Below, piece after piece: positions 34,267-43,973 of a DNA stretch of 64,000 nt. The position numbers and the translations under genes were made by a program. How positions within the stretch are numbered: the stretch's first letter is position 1; every line of letters begins with the position of its first letter. The notes below the pieces were generated by a model. That model saw only the letters and a list, made by a program, of their open reading frames with translations. It had not been told where the DNA came from and searched no databases. Origin of the DNA: AC-69 sp963751665 (GTDB lineage: Bacteria > Actinomycetota > UBA4738 > HRBIN12); NCBI GenBank assembly GCA_963751665.1, contig CAVVVF010000004.1:124001-188000 (forward strand). Direction: 5' to 3'.

Positions 34267-35522
34267 GGACCAGCACGCGCGACCGCCTGGTCCTGCCGAT
34301 CCTGCTGCCGATCGTCATGCTGCTGGTGATCGCGGCGGTGCTGTTCGGGTTCTCCCGGATCCTGCTCTCGCTGACGAAGGACACCGCCACCGCCATCGCG
34401 CTCATCGTGGCCTTCTCCATCCTGGTCGTGGCGGCCGTGGTGGCGAGCAGGCCGGTGATCCGGGCATCCAGCCTGGCGTCGATGATCGGGGCCATCGCCG
34501 GCGTGGCCATGCTGGCGGGCGGCATCGCGCTGATCGCGGTAGGCGCCGGGGGAGAGAAGGGGGGAGGCGGCGGCCCGGCGGTGACGATCTCGCTGACGGC
34601 GAAGGGGATCGCCTTCGACAGGACCTCGCTGTCGGTCTCCGCGGGAAAGCCCTTCGCCATCGCGTTCGACAATCAGGACGCCGGGATCCAGCACGACGTC
34701 CAGATCTTCGACAACGCGGCCTTCACCGGTACCCCGCTGATGAACGGGGCGATCGTCACGGGGCCGGCCAAGGTCACCTACCAGGCTCCCGCACTCGACC
34801 CCGGGACCTACTACTTCCACTGCGTCGTGCATCCGGCGCAGATGCACGGCACGATCGAGGCCACCCCCGGCGCTCCCGGCGGCGGGGGCGCCAGGGTGAC
34901 CGTGACGGCCCAGGGCCTGCAGTTCGACACCGACCGGATCACGCTCCCGGCCGGCGCGCCGTCCACGATCCATTTCGAGAACAACGACCCCGGCATCCAG
35001 CACAACATCGCGATCTTCACCGACAGCTCGCTCGGGACGAACCTGTTCCGTGGGGAGATCGTGACCGGCCCCGCCGCCGTCGACTACCGGATCCCGCCGC
35101 TCGAGCCGGGGACCTACTACTTCCACTGCGACGTGCATCCCACGATGAACGGCACGGTCGAGGTGAAGGCAAGCGGTGGTGGGCCTCCGCCTCCGACCGC
35201 GACGCCGGGCACGGGTGGCGGCGGCGGGGGTGGCACCGCGACGCCGTCGACCATCACGGCGCAGGGCCTGCAGTTCAGCACCGACCGGATCGCGCTTCCA
35301 CCCGATACCCCCTCCACCATCCACTTCGAGAACAAGGACGCCGGCGTCTCGCACGACATCGCCATCTACACCGACAGCTCGCTCGGCACGAACCTGTTCC
35401 GAGGCCAGATCATCACCGGACCGGCGTCGATCGACTACTCGATCCCGCCGCTCAAGCCCGGCACGTACTACTTCCACTGCGACGTCCATCCCACGATGCA
35501 CGGGTCGGTCACCGTCGGCTGA
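34263..35522 (+). CDS. Membrane-anchored triple-cupredoxin protein
   Basis: A 419-residue protein with three N-terminal membrane helices (about residues 11-31, 43-61, 70-95) and three tandem cupredoxin domains outside the membrane (about 105-200, 210-301, 328-419), joined by Gly/Pro/Thr linkers. Each has a full type 1 copper set: H144, C187, H190, M194; H247, C289, H292, M295; H364, C406, H409, M412. Domains 2 and 3 are near copies. It lies in the caa3 operon after ctaG (4-bp overlap) and before the ResA-like gene, which suggests copper delivery to CuA or electron supply to the oxidase; that role is inferred. Intact. Confidence 0.86.
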   Translation: MRTSTRDRLVLPILLPIVMLLVIAAVLFGFSRILLSLTKDTATAIALIVAFSILVVAAVVASRPVIRASSLASMIGAIAGVAMLAGGIALIAVGAGGEKGGGGGPAVTISLTAKGIAFDRTSLSVSAGKPFAIAFDNQDAGIQHDVQIFDNAAFTGTPLMNGAIVTGPAKVTYQAPALDPGTYYFHCVVHPAQMHGTIEATPGAPGGGGARVTVTAQGLQFDTDRITLPAGAPSTIHFENNDPGIQHNIAIFTDSSLGTNLFRGEIVTGPAAVDYRIPPLEPGTYYFHCDVHPTMNGTVEVKASGGGPPPPTATPGTGGGGGGGTATPSTITAQGLQFSTDRIALPPDTPSTIHFENKDAGVSHDIAIYTDSSLGTNLFRGQIITGPASIDYSIPPLKPGTYYFHCDVHPTMHGSVTVG

Positions 35523-35550
35523 GCCGGCGGTCCGCCGACGGTCGCCGTGG

Positions 35551-35556
35551 CAGGAT
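35551..35556 (+). promoter_or_regulatory. Candidate -10 before the ResA/TlpA-like gene
   Basis: CAGGAT, 9 bp before the ATG at 35566; may give an internal promoter. Confidence 0.3.
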
Positions 35557-35565
35557 GGGACGACC

Positions 35566-36069
35566 ATGAAGCGGCTGCTTCTCCTGGCACTCGTGCTCCT
35601 CGCCGCCTGCACCAGCGCGGCCGGCCAGGAGGCAGGAGTGCGGGAGATGTCGAAGCCGCTTCCGGCCCTTGCGGGCGAGACCCTCCAGGGTGGCTCGGTA
35701 TCCCCGTCCGACTACCGGGGCAAGGTGATGGTCGTGAACTTCTGGGCCACCTGGTGCGGGCCGTGCCGGAGGGAGCAGCCCGGATTGGAGCGGGTGTGGA
35801 GGGAGCTGAAGGACCGAGGCGTGTACTTCCTCGGCGTCAACTACCGGGACGATCCGGCCGCGGCCCGGGCCTACCTGAAGCAGTTCGCCGTGACCTACCC
35901 CAGCATCCAGGACCAGGCGGGGGCGCTGGCGTTCGACTTCGCGTTCGTGGGCCTGCCCGACACCTACGTCGTCGACCGGTCGGGGCGGATCAGGTACTGG
36001 GGCTTCGGGGCCATGGACGAGGCAGAGCTCAGGTCGCTGGTGACGAAGCTGCTGTCCGAGGCCTCCTGA
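35566..36069 (+). CDS. ResA/TlpA-type thioredoxin lipoprotein
   Basis: A 167-residue lipoprotein with the lipobox LLAAC (Cys15) and a thioredoxin fold. The redox motif WCGPC holds Cys64 and Cys67, and the cis-Pro is in VGLPDTYVVD. It probably receives electrons from CcdA to reduce apocytochrome c thiols or to prepare the CuA site of CtaC. It is the last gene of the ccdA-caa3 operon and converges on ctaA-ctaB, with only 6 bp between the stops. Confidence 0.92.
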   Translation: MKRLLLLALVLLAACTSAAGQEAGVREMSKPLPALAGETLQGGSVSPSDYRGKVMVVNFWATWCGPCRREQPGLERVWRELKDRGVYFLGVNYRDDPAAARAYLKQFAVTYPSIQDQAGALAFDFAFVGLPDTYVVDRSGRIRYWGFGAMDEAELRSLVTKLLSEAS

Positions 36070-36075
36070 CGGGCC

Positions 36076-37879
36076 CTACCGCACCGGCAGGACCGCGTCG
36101 GCCGCCACCGCCGCGAACAGCAACGCCAGGTACGCGATGGAGAACTTGAACAGGCTCACGGCCAACGCCGGAGTCCGCTCCCGCCACAGCCGGAGGGCGC
36201 GGAACACGAACAGCCCGCCGAGGACCACGGCGGTCGCCAGGTAGACCGGCCCCATGTGCCCCACCGGATACAGCACCAGCGTCGTGACGAACAGGACCAG
36301 CGAGTACAGGAGGATCTGCCGGCGCGTCTCCTCCTCTCCCCGCACCACCGGCAACATCGGGATGCCGGCCGCGGCGTAGTCGGCCGCGGTACCGCAGGGC
36401 CAGGGCCCAGAAGTGCGGAGGGGTCCACACGAACACGATGGCGAACAGGACCCACGCGGGGAGCCCCACCGAGCCCGTCACGGCGGCCCACCCCACGAGG
36501 GCGGGCACGGCGCCGGCGGCGCCGCCGATCACGATGTTCTGCGTGGTCGTTCGTTTCAGCCACAGCGTGTAGACGAAGACGTAGAACGCGATGGCCGACA
36601 GCGCGAGGGACGCCGCCAGCACGTTCACCGTGATCGACAGGAACAGGAACGACGCCGCGCCGAGGACGTAGCCGAACCGGAGCGCGCTCTCGGGCGAGAC
36701 CTGATGGGCGGGCAGCGGCCGGCGGCGGGTCCGCCGCATGACCTCGTCGACGTCACGGTCCAGGTAGCAGTTGATCGCGTTGGCCGAGCCGGCGGCGATG
36801 GTCCCCCCGGCGAGCGTCGCGAGCACCAGCCACGGCGATGGCATGCCGCGTGCTGCGAGGACCATCGCCGGGACCGTGGTGACGAGCAGCAGCACGATGA
36901 TCCGGGGCTTGGTCAGGCGGACGTACGTCACCATGGTCTCGCGGAGCGACCTCGGGGGGGCCAGCGTCCCCTCGCCAGCCCCCTCCCGCTCGGCCTCGGG
37001 AGCCGCCGCACCCCGGCGAGCCAGGGTGGCCAGGGCCACGAGCGTGGCCCAGATGAGCACGGACAGGGCCACGTGCAACACGACCGCCCAGGGGCGGAGC
37101 CTGGTCCACACGTTCGCCGCACCCACCATCACCTGCGCCACGAACAGCGCCAGTCCGAGGATCGAGAGCGCGGCGAGGTCGCGGTGGCGGCGGGAAAGCG
37201 TCCGAGCCCGGATGGCCAGCCACAGCACCAGCAGGAGCGACGCGGCCGCCAGCACACGGTGCAGGAACATCGCCGTCGCGGCTCCCCCGAGCGTCGGGAC
37301 CAGGCGTCCGTCCATCAGCGGCCAGTCGGTGAAGACGAGCTGCGATCCCGAGGCTCGCACGTACGTCCCCACCAGGAGGAGGCAGGCGGTGAACCCCGCG
37401 GTGACGAGCGCCAGGCCGGCGAAGCGCGATCGCTCCGGCTCAGGCCGGGCCCGCGGAGCCGTGGCGAGGACCGCAAGGACCACGACGTCGGCCACCAAGG
37501 TGAGGGCCAGGGCGAAGTGGGCCGTCACCCACCCCGGGTCCAGGTCGGTCCGCACCACGATCGCGCCCACGACGGCCTGGCCCAGCACCAGCGGGACGGC
37601 GGCCAACGCGGACCACAGGATCGCGCGGTCGCCCCGGTGCCGCAGCCAGGCCATCACCGCCGTCGTGCTCGCCAGCAGGATGACGGCGAGCGCCAGGAGA
37701 CGGTGCGAGAACTCGATCAACGAGTGGATGGTCCCCGAGGGAAAGAGCCGCCCGGGCTCGCAGGCCGGCCACGCGGAGCACCCGAGTCCCGATCCCGTTC
37801 CCCGGACCAGCCCGCCCACGCTGAACAGCGCGACGGTGGTGGCTGCGGTGGCGAGGGCGAGCTTCTGGAACCGAGTCAT
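36076..37879 (-). CDS. Fused heme A synthase (CtaA) - protoheme IX farnesyltransferase (CtaB), frameshifted
   Basis: About 600 residues. The N-terminal half (from MTRFQKLALATAATTVALF) is COX15/CtaA: GLVRGTGSGLGCSAWPACEP with the Cys pair, IEFSHRLLAL, GWVTAHFALAL and FLHRVLAAAS with conserved heme His. A short linker (GEGTLAPPRSLRET) leads into CtaB: TYVRLTKPRIIVLLLVTTVP, NCYLDRDVDEVM and FVWTPPHFWALA, the prenyltransferase motifs. An indel near 36385 splits the last helices. One frame runs from CtaA into CtaB without a break, so the fusion itself is not an indel effect. It makes heme O and then heme A for the caa3 oxidase, with which it converges. Confidence 0.9.
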
Positions 37880-37912
37880 CGCGGCGAACGTCGGCCCGCG
37901 GGCCGCGGCCCC

Positions 37913-37918
37913 ACTATA
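37913..37918 (-). promoter_or_regulatory. -10 element (TATAGT) of ctaA-ctaB
   Basis: TATAGT on the minus strand, giving a leader of about 27 nt before the ATG at 37879. Confidence 0.5.
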
Positions 37919-37947
37919 GCCCGGGGTCCCGACGTGCGCCGCCTTGC

Positions 37948-37953
37948 CATACT
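37948..37953 (+). promoter_or_regulatory. Candidate leaderless -10 before polyprenyl synthase 1
   Basis: CATACT, 7 bp before the ATG at 37961; divergent from the ctaA-ctaB promoter. Confidence 0.35.
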
Positions 37954-37960
37954 TCGGCCG

Positions 37961-38848
37961 ATGGATCCAGAGACCCTCGTCCTTCCCCCGGCCCTCGAGC
38001 GGGTACGAGGCCGCGTCGACGAAGTCCTTGCGTCGTTCCTCCTCGAGAAGAGGGAGGAGATGGCGACGATAGCGCCCGAGGCCGCGGAGATGGTGGACGA
38101 GCTCCGGCGGCTGGTCGCGGCGGGAGGGAAGCGCATCCGGCCGGCCTTCTGCTACTGGGGACACCGGGCCGCCGGAGGAGACGACGGCGAGCCGATCTTC
38201 CGTGCCGCGGCGGCCCTCGAGCTGTTCCACACGTTCGCCCTGATCCACGACGACGTCATGGACGAGAGCGAGACCCGGCGGGGCGCGCCCTCGACGTACG
38301 CCAGGTTCGCCGGCGCCCGCGCCGGCGAACCTGGCGCCCTGCGGTACGGCCGCTCGGTCGCCGTCCTGGCCGGCGACCTCGCCTCCGTCCTGGCCGACGA
38401 GGCGCTCATCGGCTCGGGCTTCCCGCCGGAGCGGCTCCTCCCCGCGCTCCGCCGCTACGCGCGGATGCGCGAGGAGGTTGCCGCCGGCCAGTTCCTCGAC
38501 GTGCAGGGCGCGGCGGCGACGGGGACGGCGTCGGCCGGTCGGGTGGCCTCGCTGAAGACGGGCGCCTACACGGTGGAGGGACCCCTGCACATCGGCGCGC
38601 TGCTCGCTGGGGGCTCGCCCGAGCTCCTTGCCGCGCTGTCCCGGTTCGCCCGACCCCTGGGGCTGGCCTTCCAGTTCCGCGACGACGTCCTCGACCACGG
38701 CGAGGGTGCCGTTCCGGGCGCCACGGCATCCGAGGTCAACCGCCTGATCGATGAGGCCCGGTCGGCGCTGGCCGATCCTGCGATCGTCGAGGAGGCGGCG
38801 GAGGCGCTCGGATCGCTGGCCGGGGCCCTGGTCCTTTCGGACGGCTGA
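37961..38848 (+). CDS. Polyprenyl synthetase family protein (1)
   Basis: A 295-residue trans-prenyltransferase that extends allylic diphosphates with IPP. The first Asp-rich motif DDVMD is in FALIHDDVMDESETRRG, and the second is DDVLD in FQFRDDVLDHGEG; GGKRIRPAFCYW holds the IPP-binding Lys/Arg. The residues before DDVMD (LFHTFALIH) set product length, but I cannot call it (GGPP or shorter is likely). Intact; its stop overlaps the next gene by 1 bp. It may supply the farnesyl or geranylgeranyl unit for heme O or menaquinone. Confidence 0.9.
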   Translation: MDPETLVLPPALERVRGRVDEVLASFLLEKREEMATIAPEAAEMVDELRRLVAAGGKRIRPAFCYWGHRAAGGDDGEPIFRAAAALELFHTFALIHDDVMDESETRRGAPSTYARFAGARAGEPGALRYGRSVAVLAGDLASVLADEALIGSGFPPERLLPALRRYARMREEVAAGQFLDVQGAAATGTASAGRVASLKTGAYTVEGPLHIGALLAGGSPELLAALSRFARPLGLAFQFRDDVLDHGEGAVPGATASEVNRLIDEARSALADPAIVEEAAEALGSLAGALVLSDG

Positions 38849-39273
38849 TGGAGCTCACGGCGGCGCGCAAGCTGTTCGCCCCCTTGCCGGTCGCCAGCGT
38901 GGCCACGGTGGGCCCCGACGGCGCCCCCCACGTCGTGCCGCTGTGGTTCGTGTGGCCGGAGGACGCGCTCTACGTCTCCGCCCGACGTCCCGGCCGCACA
39001 TGGGCCAACGCCACGTCCGAGCCACGGGTCTCGATCGCCATCGACGTCGGGAGGAGCTGGGTGGAGGTGGCGGGCATCGTCGTGCACGGCCGGGCCGAGC
39101 CACTCGCCCCCGAGCACCCGTCGATGAGGAAGCCGATGTCCGCATGGCACGAGAAGTACCGCTCGCTCCTTGCCGGTGACGGGTTCGCCCGGTTCACCGA
39201 GGAGATCCACGAGATGGGGTTCCTCCGGGTGGTGCCCGGGCGCGTCCTGACGTGGGATCACGCCCAGGCGTGA
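38848..39273 (+). CDS. Pyridoxamine 5'-phosphate oxidase-like / F420-binding split-barrel protein
   Basis: A 141-residue split-barrel flavin/deazaflavin-binding protein: LPVASVATVGPDGAPHVVPL and WFVWPEDALYVSARR, then TWANATSEPRVSIAIDVGRSW. Such small actinobacterial proteins bind FMN or F420 and include quinone or heme-degrading enzymes. No specific substrate can be given. The ATG overlaps the polyprenyl synthase stop by 1 bp, so they are co-transcribed. Confidence 0.8.
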   Translation: MELTAARKLFAPLPVASVATVGPDGAPHVVPLWFVWPEDALYVSARRPGRTWANATSEPRVSIAIDVGRSWVEVAGIVVHGRAEPLAPEHPSMRKPMSAWHEKYRSLLAGDGFARFTEEIHEMGFLRVVPGRVLTWDHAQA

Positions 39274-39309
39274 CCCTCGTTGCCCAGTCAGGCGACCGGG
39301 TCTAGGCTC

Positions 39310-39327
39310 TCGTGAACGTCTTCACAA
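39310..39327. promoter_or_regulatory. Rex operator 1 of the first nuo operon
   Basis: TCGTGAACGTCTTCACAA, one base off the Rex consensus. Its TTCACA (39321-39326) also serves as a good -35 element, 17 bp before the candidate -10 AAGAAT at 39344-39349. Confidence 0.8.
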
Positions 39328-39338
39328 GGGTGCTAGGC

Positions 39339-39356
39339 TTGTGAAGAATTTCACAA
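39339..39356. promoter_or_regulatory. Rex operator 2 of the first nuo operon
   Basis: TTGTGAAGAATTTCACAA, a perfect Rex consensus with GC flanks that extend the palindrome to 22 bp. It covers the candidate -10 (39344-39349) and predicted start. Its centre is 29 bp from that of operator 1, close to three helical turns, so two Rex dimers may bind on one face. Confidence 0.88.
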
Positions 39357-39375
39357 GCGGCCTGGGGGAAGCGGC

Positions 39376-40635
39376 GTGACCAGCCCGGCGGACGGCAGAC
39401 GAGAGGTCGACGTGCTGGTGGTAGGCGCCGGCCCCGGAGGCTCCGCCACCGCGTACCACCTGGCCCGCCACGGCGTCGACGTCCTGCTCGCCGAGCGCTC
39501 CGCGTTCCCTCGGGAGAAGGTGTGCGGTGACGGCCTGACCCCTCGTGGCGTGAAGGCCATCGAGGGCATGGGGGTCGATCCCAACGATCCCGGCTTCGAG
39601 CGCGTGGACGGCCTACGTATCCGCTCCCGGAAGGTCACGATGGAGCTCCCCTGGCCACGCCTCTCGGCGTATCCGGACTACGGGCTGGTCCGAACCCGGC
39701 TGGACTTCGACGAGCTCCTGGCGCGCCGGGCGGAGAAGGCGGGGGCGACGTTGCTCGAGCGGACCGAAGCAGTCTCGCCCGCCTTCGACGACGGCTGGGT
39801 GGCGGGGGCCAAGGTCCGAAGCGTCGAGGACGCCCGGGCCGAGCCCGTAGAGGTCCGGGCCCGGTTCGTGGTCGCCGCCGACGGCGCCGCGTCCCGGTTC
39901 GCCGCGCAGGCCGGCGTGCGCAGGGACCCGACCCGGCCGCTCGGCATCGCCGCCCGCCGCTATTACCGCATCGACCGCCGGCCCGGGCCGTGGCTCGAGG
40001 TGTGGTTCGACCTGTGGGACGGCGAGGCACTGATGCCGGGCTACGGCTGGCTGTTCCCCCTGTCCGACGGCCGGGTGAACCTGGGGGCCGGCCTGCTGAA
40101 CACCTTCCAGAACTTCCAGAACGTCTCGGCCCAGCGGGTCTTCGACTCCTTCGCCCGCATGCTCCCGGAGGAGTGGAACGTCCGCGAGGAGACAGCCGAG
40201 GGCCGGGTCCTGTCCGGTCCCATCCCCATGGGCCTGAACCGGGTCCCGCAGGCCGTGCCGGGCATGGTGGTGGTGGGCGATGCGGCCGGCGCGGTGAACC
40301 CGTTCAACGGCGAGGGCATCGCCTACGCCATCGAGTCCGGCGAGATCGCCGCCGAGCTGATCCACGATGCGCTTACCTCGAACCGTCCGGGGATCGCGCA
40401 CATGTATCCCACGGTGCTGCGGGAACGGTACGGACGGTACTTCCACGTGGGACGGAGCTTCGTCCGCATGATCGGGAACCCCCGGGTGATGGGGGCGTTC
40501 ACCGACTACGGCCTTCCCCGCGGGTGGCTGATGCGGTTCGCGCTGCGCTTCATGGGCAACCTCACCGACGGTCGTGACGGCGACGCCCAGGACAGGCTGA
40601 TGGACGCGATGGTGCGGCTGGCGCCGGCGTCGTAG
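39376..40635 (+). CDS. Geranylgeranyl reductase family FAD-dependent oxidoreductase
   Basis: A 419-residue flavoprotein. The N-terminal dinucleotide motif is DVLVVGAGPGGSATAYHLAR, followed by EKVCGDGLTPRGVKA (the conserved Cys-Gly-Asp-Gly segment) and, for the flavin, MVVVGDAAGAVNPFNGEGI. Members reduce isoprenoid chains; in actinobacteria a related enzyme (MenJ) saturates one bond of menaquinone. It heads the nuo operon 10 bp before nuoA, with two Rex operators upstream, so a menaquinone-modifying role fits but is inferred. GTG at 39376 follows GGGGGAAG. Intact. Confidence 0.9.
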   Translation: MTSPADGRREVDVLVVGAGPGGSATAYHLARHGVDVLLAERSAFPREKVCGDGLTPRGVKAIEGMGVDPNDPGFERVDGLRIRSRKVTMELPWPRLSAYPDYGLVRTRLDFDELLARRAEKAGATLLERTEAVSPAFDDGWVAGAKVRSVEDARAEPVEVRARFVVAADGAASRFAAQAGVRRDPTRPLGIAARRYYRIDRRPGPWLEVWFDLWDGEALMPGYGWLFPLSDGRVNLGAGLLNTFQNFQNVSAQRVFDSFARMLPEEWNVREETAEGRVLSGPIPMGLNRVPQAVPGMVVVGDAAGAVNPFNGEGIAYAIESGEIAAELIHDALTSNRPGIAHMYPTVLRERYGRYFHVGRSFVRMIGNPRVMGAFTDYGLPRGWLMRFALRFMGNLTDGRDGDAQDRLMDAMVRLAPAS

Positions 40636-40645
40636 GGGGCGGAGG

Positions 40646-41081
40646 ATGCTCTCCGAGTACCTGCCGATCGTGATCCTGGCAGCGCTCGCGGTCCTGTTCG
40701 GCGTGGCGTCGCTCGGGGTCTCGGCCCTCCTTCGGCCGCACCACCCGACGCCGGCCAAACTGGCGCCGTACGAGTGCGGGATCGAGCCGGCCCGGCTCCC
40801 AGCCGGTGAGCGGTTCCCCGTGAAGTTCTACGTCGTGGCGATGCTGTTCATCATCTTCGACATCGAGACCATCTTCCTGTTCCCGTGGGCCGTGGGCTTC
40901 CGCCAGCTCGGCCTGTTCGGTCTGGCCGAGATGGCGGCCTTCATCGCGCTCGTCTTCGTGGCCTACGTGTACGTCTGGAAGAGCGGCGGGCTGGACTGGC
41001 GGGAGCAGGCGCCGAGACGGGCCGCCGCGGCGCCGCCCGCGGCCGAGGGACGGGAAGCCCGGGAAGCTCGGGAGGTGGTCC

Positions 41082-41092
<11 letters not shown>
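40646..41092 (+). CDS. nuoA: NADH-quinone oxidoreductase subunit A (operon 1)
   Basis: A 148-residue, three-helix complex I subunit. The conserved loop KLAPYECGIEPA carries the family Cys, and the second helix has FYVVAMLFIIFDIETIFLFP. The basic, Ala/Glu-rich C-terminal tail is longer than usual. First of fourteen nuo genes in standard order; the end overlaps nuoB by 11 bp. Confidence 0.95.
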
Positions 41093-41611
<519 letters not shown>

Positions 41612-41618
41612 GGGCCCA

Positions 41619-42116
41619 GTGAGGGCCGAGGAGCTCGCCGGCCGGGTGGGCGCTCGGTACCCCGATGTCGTGGTGGCCCGAGGGGAGGCCACGGCCGTGG
41701 TCGATCGCTCCGAGCTCGAGGACGCGCTCGTCTACCTCCGCGACGAGCCCGACCTGGCGCTCGACTCGCTCTCGGGCGTGACGGCGACCGACTGGCCCGG
41801 CCGGGCCCCTCGGTACTGGCTGGCCTACGACCTGTACTCGATGGCCCACAAGCACCGCCTGCGTTTGAAGGTGGGGCTCCCCGAGGACGACCCGCACGTG
41901 CCCTCGGTGGTGGCCATGTATCCCACGGCGAACTGGCACGAGCGCGAGGTCTACGACTTCTACGGGATCTTGTTCGACGGCCATCCCGACCTGCGACGGA
42001 TCCTCATGCCCGACGGCTGGGAGGGCCATCCGCTTCGAAAGACCGAGGACCTCGGCGGGGTGAACACGCGGTACAAGGGAGCGTTCATCCCGCCGGTCGA
42101 CCGGAGGACCACGTGA
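41619..42116 (+). CDS. nuoC: NADH-quinone oxidoreductase subunit C (operon 1)
   Basis: A 165-residue hydrophilic subunit of the quinone module. The 30-kDa signature is HEREVYDFYGILFDGHPDLR followed by HPLRK. GTG start at 41619. It is a stand-alone NuoC, not fused to NuoD. Intact; overlaps nuoD by 4 bp. Confidence 0.94.
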   Translation: MRAEELAGRVGARYPDVVVARGEATAVVDRSELEDALVYLRDEPDLALDSLSGVTATDWPGRAPRYWLAYDLYSMAHKHRLRLKVGLPEDDPHVPSVVAMYPTANWHEREVYDFYGILFDGHPDLRRILMPDGWEGHPLRKTEDLGGVNTRYKGAFIPPVDRRTT

Positions 42117-43396
42117 GCGCCACGGCCCCCCGCCCATCGGTCGATCCGGCGGTGCCCGCCCCTCCCGCGGGGTTCCGGGAGGAGACCATGATCGTGAACA
42201 TGGGGCCCCAGCACCCCTCGACCCACGGGGTGCTCCGGCTCCTCCTGGAGCTGGACGGTGAGACCGTGGTCTCCTGCCGCCCGATCGTCGGCTACCTGCA
42301 CACCGGCATCGAGAAGAACTGCGAGTACCGGACGTGGCAGCAGGGCGTGACCTTCGTGACCCGGGCCGACTACCTCTCGCCGTTCTTCAACGAGCTGGGG
42401 TACTGCCTTGCCGTCGAGCGCCTGCTCGGCATCGAGGCTCCGCCCCGGGCCCAGGTCCTGCGGGTGATGTTCTGCGAGATGAACCGGATCGCGTCGCACC
42501 TGGTGTGGCTGGCCACAGCGGGCTGGAGCTCGGCGCGGTCTCCGTGATGCTGTACGGCTTCCGCGAGCGGGAGATGCTCCTCGACATCTTCGAGATCGCC
42601 ACCGGCCTGCGCATGAACCACGCGTACTTCCGGATCGGCGGCGTGCTGATGGACATCCCGGCGGAGGGCGAGCAGCGGGCCCGGGATTTCCTCGACCTGA
42701 TGCCGGGCCGGATCCAGGAGTACGAGGACCTGCTGGCCTCGAACCCCATCTGGATCGAGCGGAACCGGGGCGTCGGCGTCCTCTCGGCCGCCGACGCCCT
42801 CGCCCTGGGCGTCACCGGCCCGGTGCTCCGGGCCGCCGGCGTGCCCAGGGACGTCCGCAAGGGACGAGCCCTACTCCGGCTACGAGACCTACGAGTTCGA
42901 CGTCGTCACGCAGGGACGGCGCCGACTGTCTCGCCCGGTTCGAGGTCCGGATCGAGGAGATGAAGCAGTCGCTTCGGATCATCCGGCAGTGCCTCGATCG
43001 TCTGCGGGAGCCCGGCCCGGTGATGGTGGAGGACCCAAAGGTCCGGTGGCCGGCGCAGCTCGAGGTCGGTCCGGACGGCATCGGGAACTCCGAGGCGTAC
43101 GTCAAGCACATCATGGAGGAGTCGATGGAGGCCCTGATCCATCACTTCAAGATGGTCACGGAGGGCGTCGCACGTCCCGCCGGGCGAGGTGCTACGTGCC
43201 GGTGGAGTCGCCCCGCGGCGAGCTGGGCTACTACATCGTCTCCGACGGCGGGCACAAGCCGTACCGCGTGCGGATCCGGGACCCTTCGTTCGTCAACCTG
43301 CAGGCCGTGCCGCTGATGGTGGAGGGCGGCCTGGTGGCCGACGTGATCGCGTCCATCGCCAGCGTGGATCCGGTCATGGGCGGGGTGGACCGCTGA
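42113..43396 (+). CDS. nuoD: NADH-quinone oxidoreductase subunit D (operon 1), frameshifted
   Basis: About 428 residues, the 49-kDa subunit forming the quinone pocket with NuoB. Conserved parts are MIVNMGPQHPSTHGVLRLLL, VGYLHTGIEKNCEYRTW, LLDIFEIATGLRMNHAYFRIG, EAYVKHIMEESMEALIHHF and VESPRGELGYYIVSDG. Indels near 42520, 42865, 42910 and 43180 break the frame. This is the only nuoD in the window, which matters because the second nuo operon has none. Confidence 0.94.
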
Positions 43397-43973
43397 TGCC
43401 GGTGCTCTCGCCGGAGCTCCGGGCGGAGGCCGAGCGGATCCTGGCCAGGTACCCCGAAGGCCGCGAGCGCTCGGCCATCATGCCGCTCCTGTACCTCGTG
43501 CAGTCGGCCGAGGGCCGTGTGACCCGCGAGGGCCTGAGGGAGGTGGCCGACCTCCTCGGGGTTGAAGACCGCCGAGGTGGAGGCGGTGGCGAGCTTCTAC
43601 ACCATGCTCCGCCTCCGTCCGACCGGCAGGTACGTCGATCTCGGTGTGCACGAACCTGGCGTGCGCGCTCCGGGGCGCGACGGACGTGTACGCGAAGGCC
43701 CGCGACCTGCTGGGGCCCGGCTCGCGAGGACGTGACCGAGGACGGCGTGTTCACCCTCCACGAGGAGGAGTGCCTGGGGGCGTGCGACGCCGCGCCGGTC
43801 GTGCAGGTCAACTTCGCGAACTACGACCGGACGACCCCCGAGGGCATCGTCGAGCTGATCGAGGCGCTGCGCCGGGACGAGTCCGCCCGAGCCCTCGCGC
43901 GGGGCCTTCCCCGGCGAGTTCACGGCAGGCCTCGCGGATCCTGGCCGGCCTGGAGCCGGAGGGGACGCGGTGA
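43396..43973 (+). CDS. nuoE: NADH-quinone oxidoreductase subunit E (operon 1), frameshifted
   Basis: About 192 residues of the NADH module with one 2Fe-2S cluster. The Cys pairs are in CTNLAC and EECLGACD, with QVNFANYDRTTPEGI after them. Indels near 43565, 43640, 43725 and 43900 split it. ATG overlaps the nuoD stop; the stop overlaps the nuoF GTG. Confidence 0.92.

Noticed and set aside
36413..37960. A 5' extension of the polyprenyl synthase frame opposite ctaA-ctaB
   Set aside because: It is antisense to conserved coding sequence; a family-like start ATG is at 37961.
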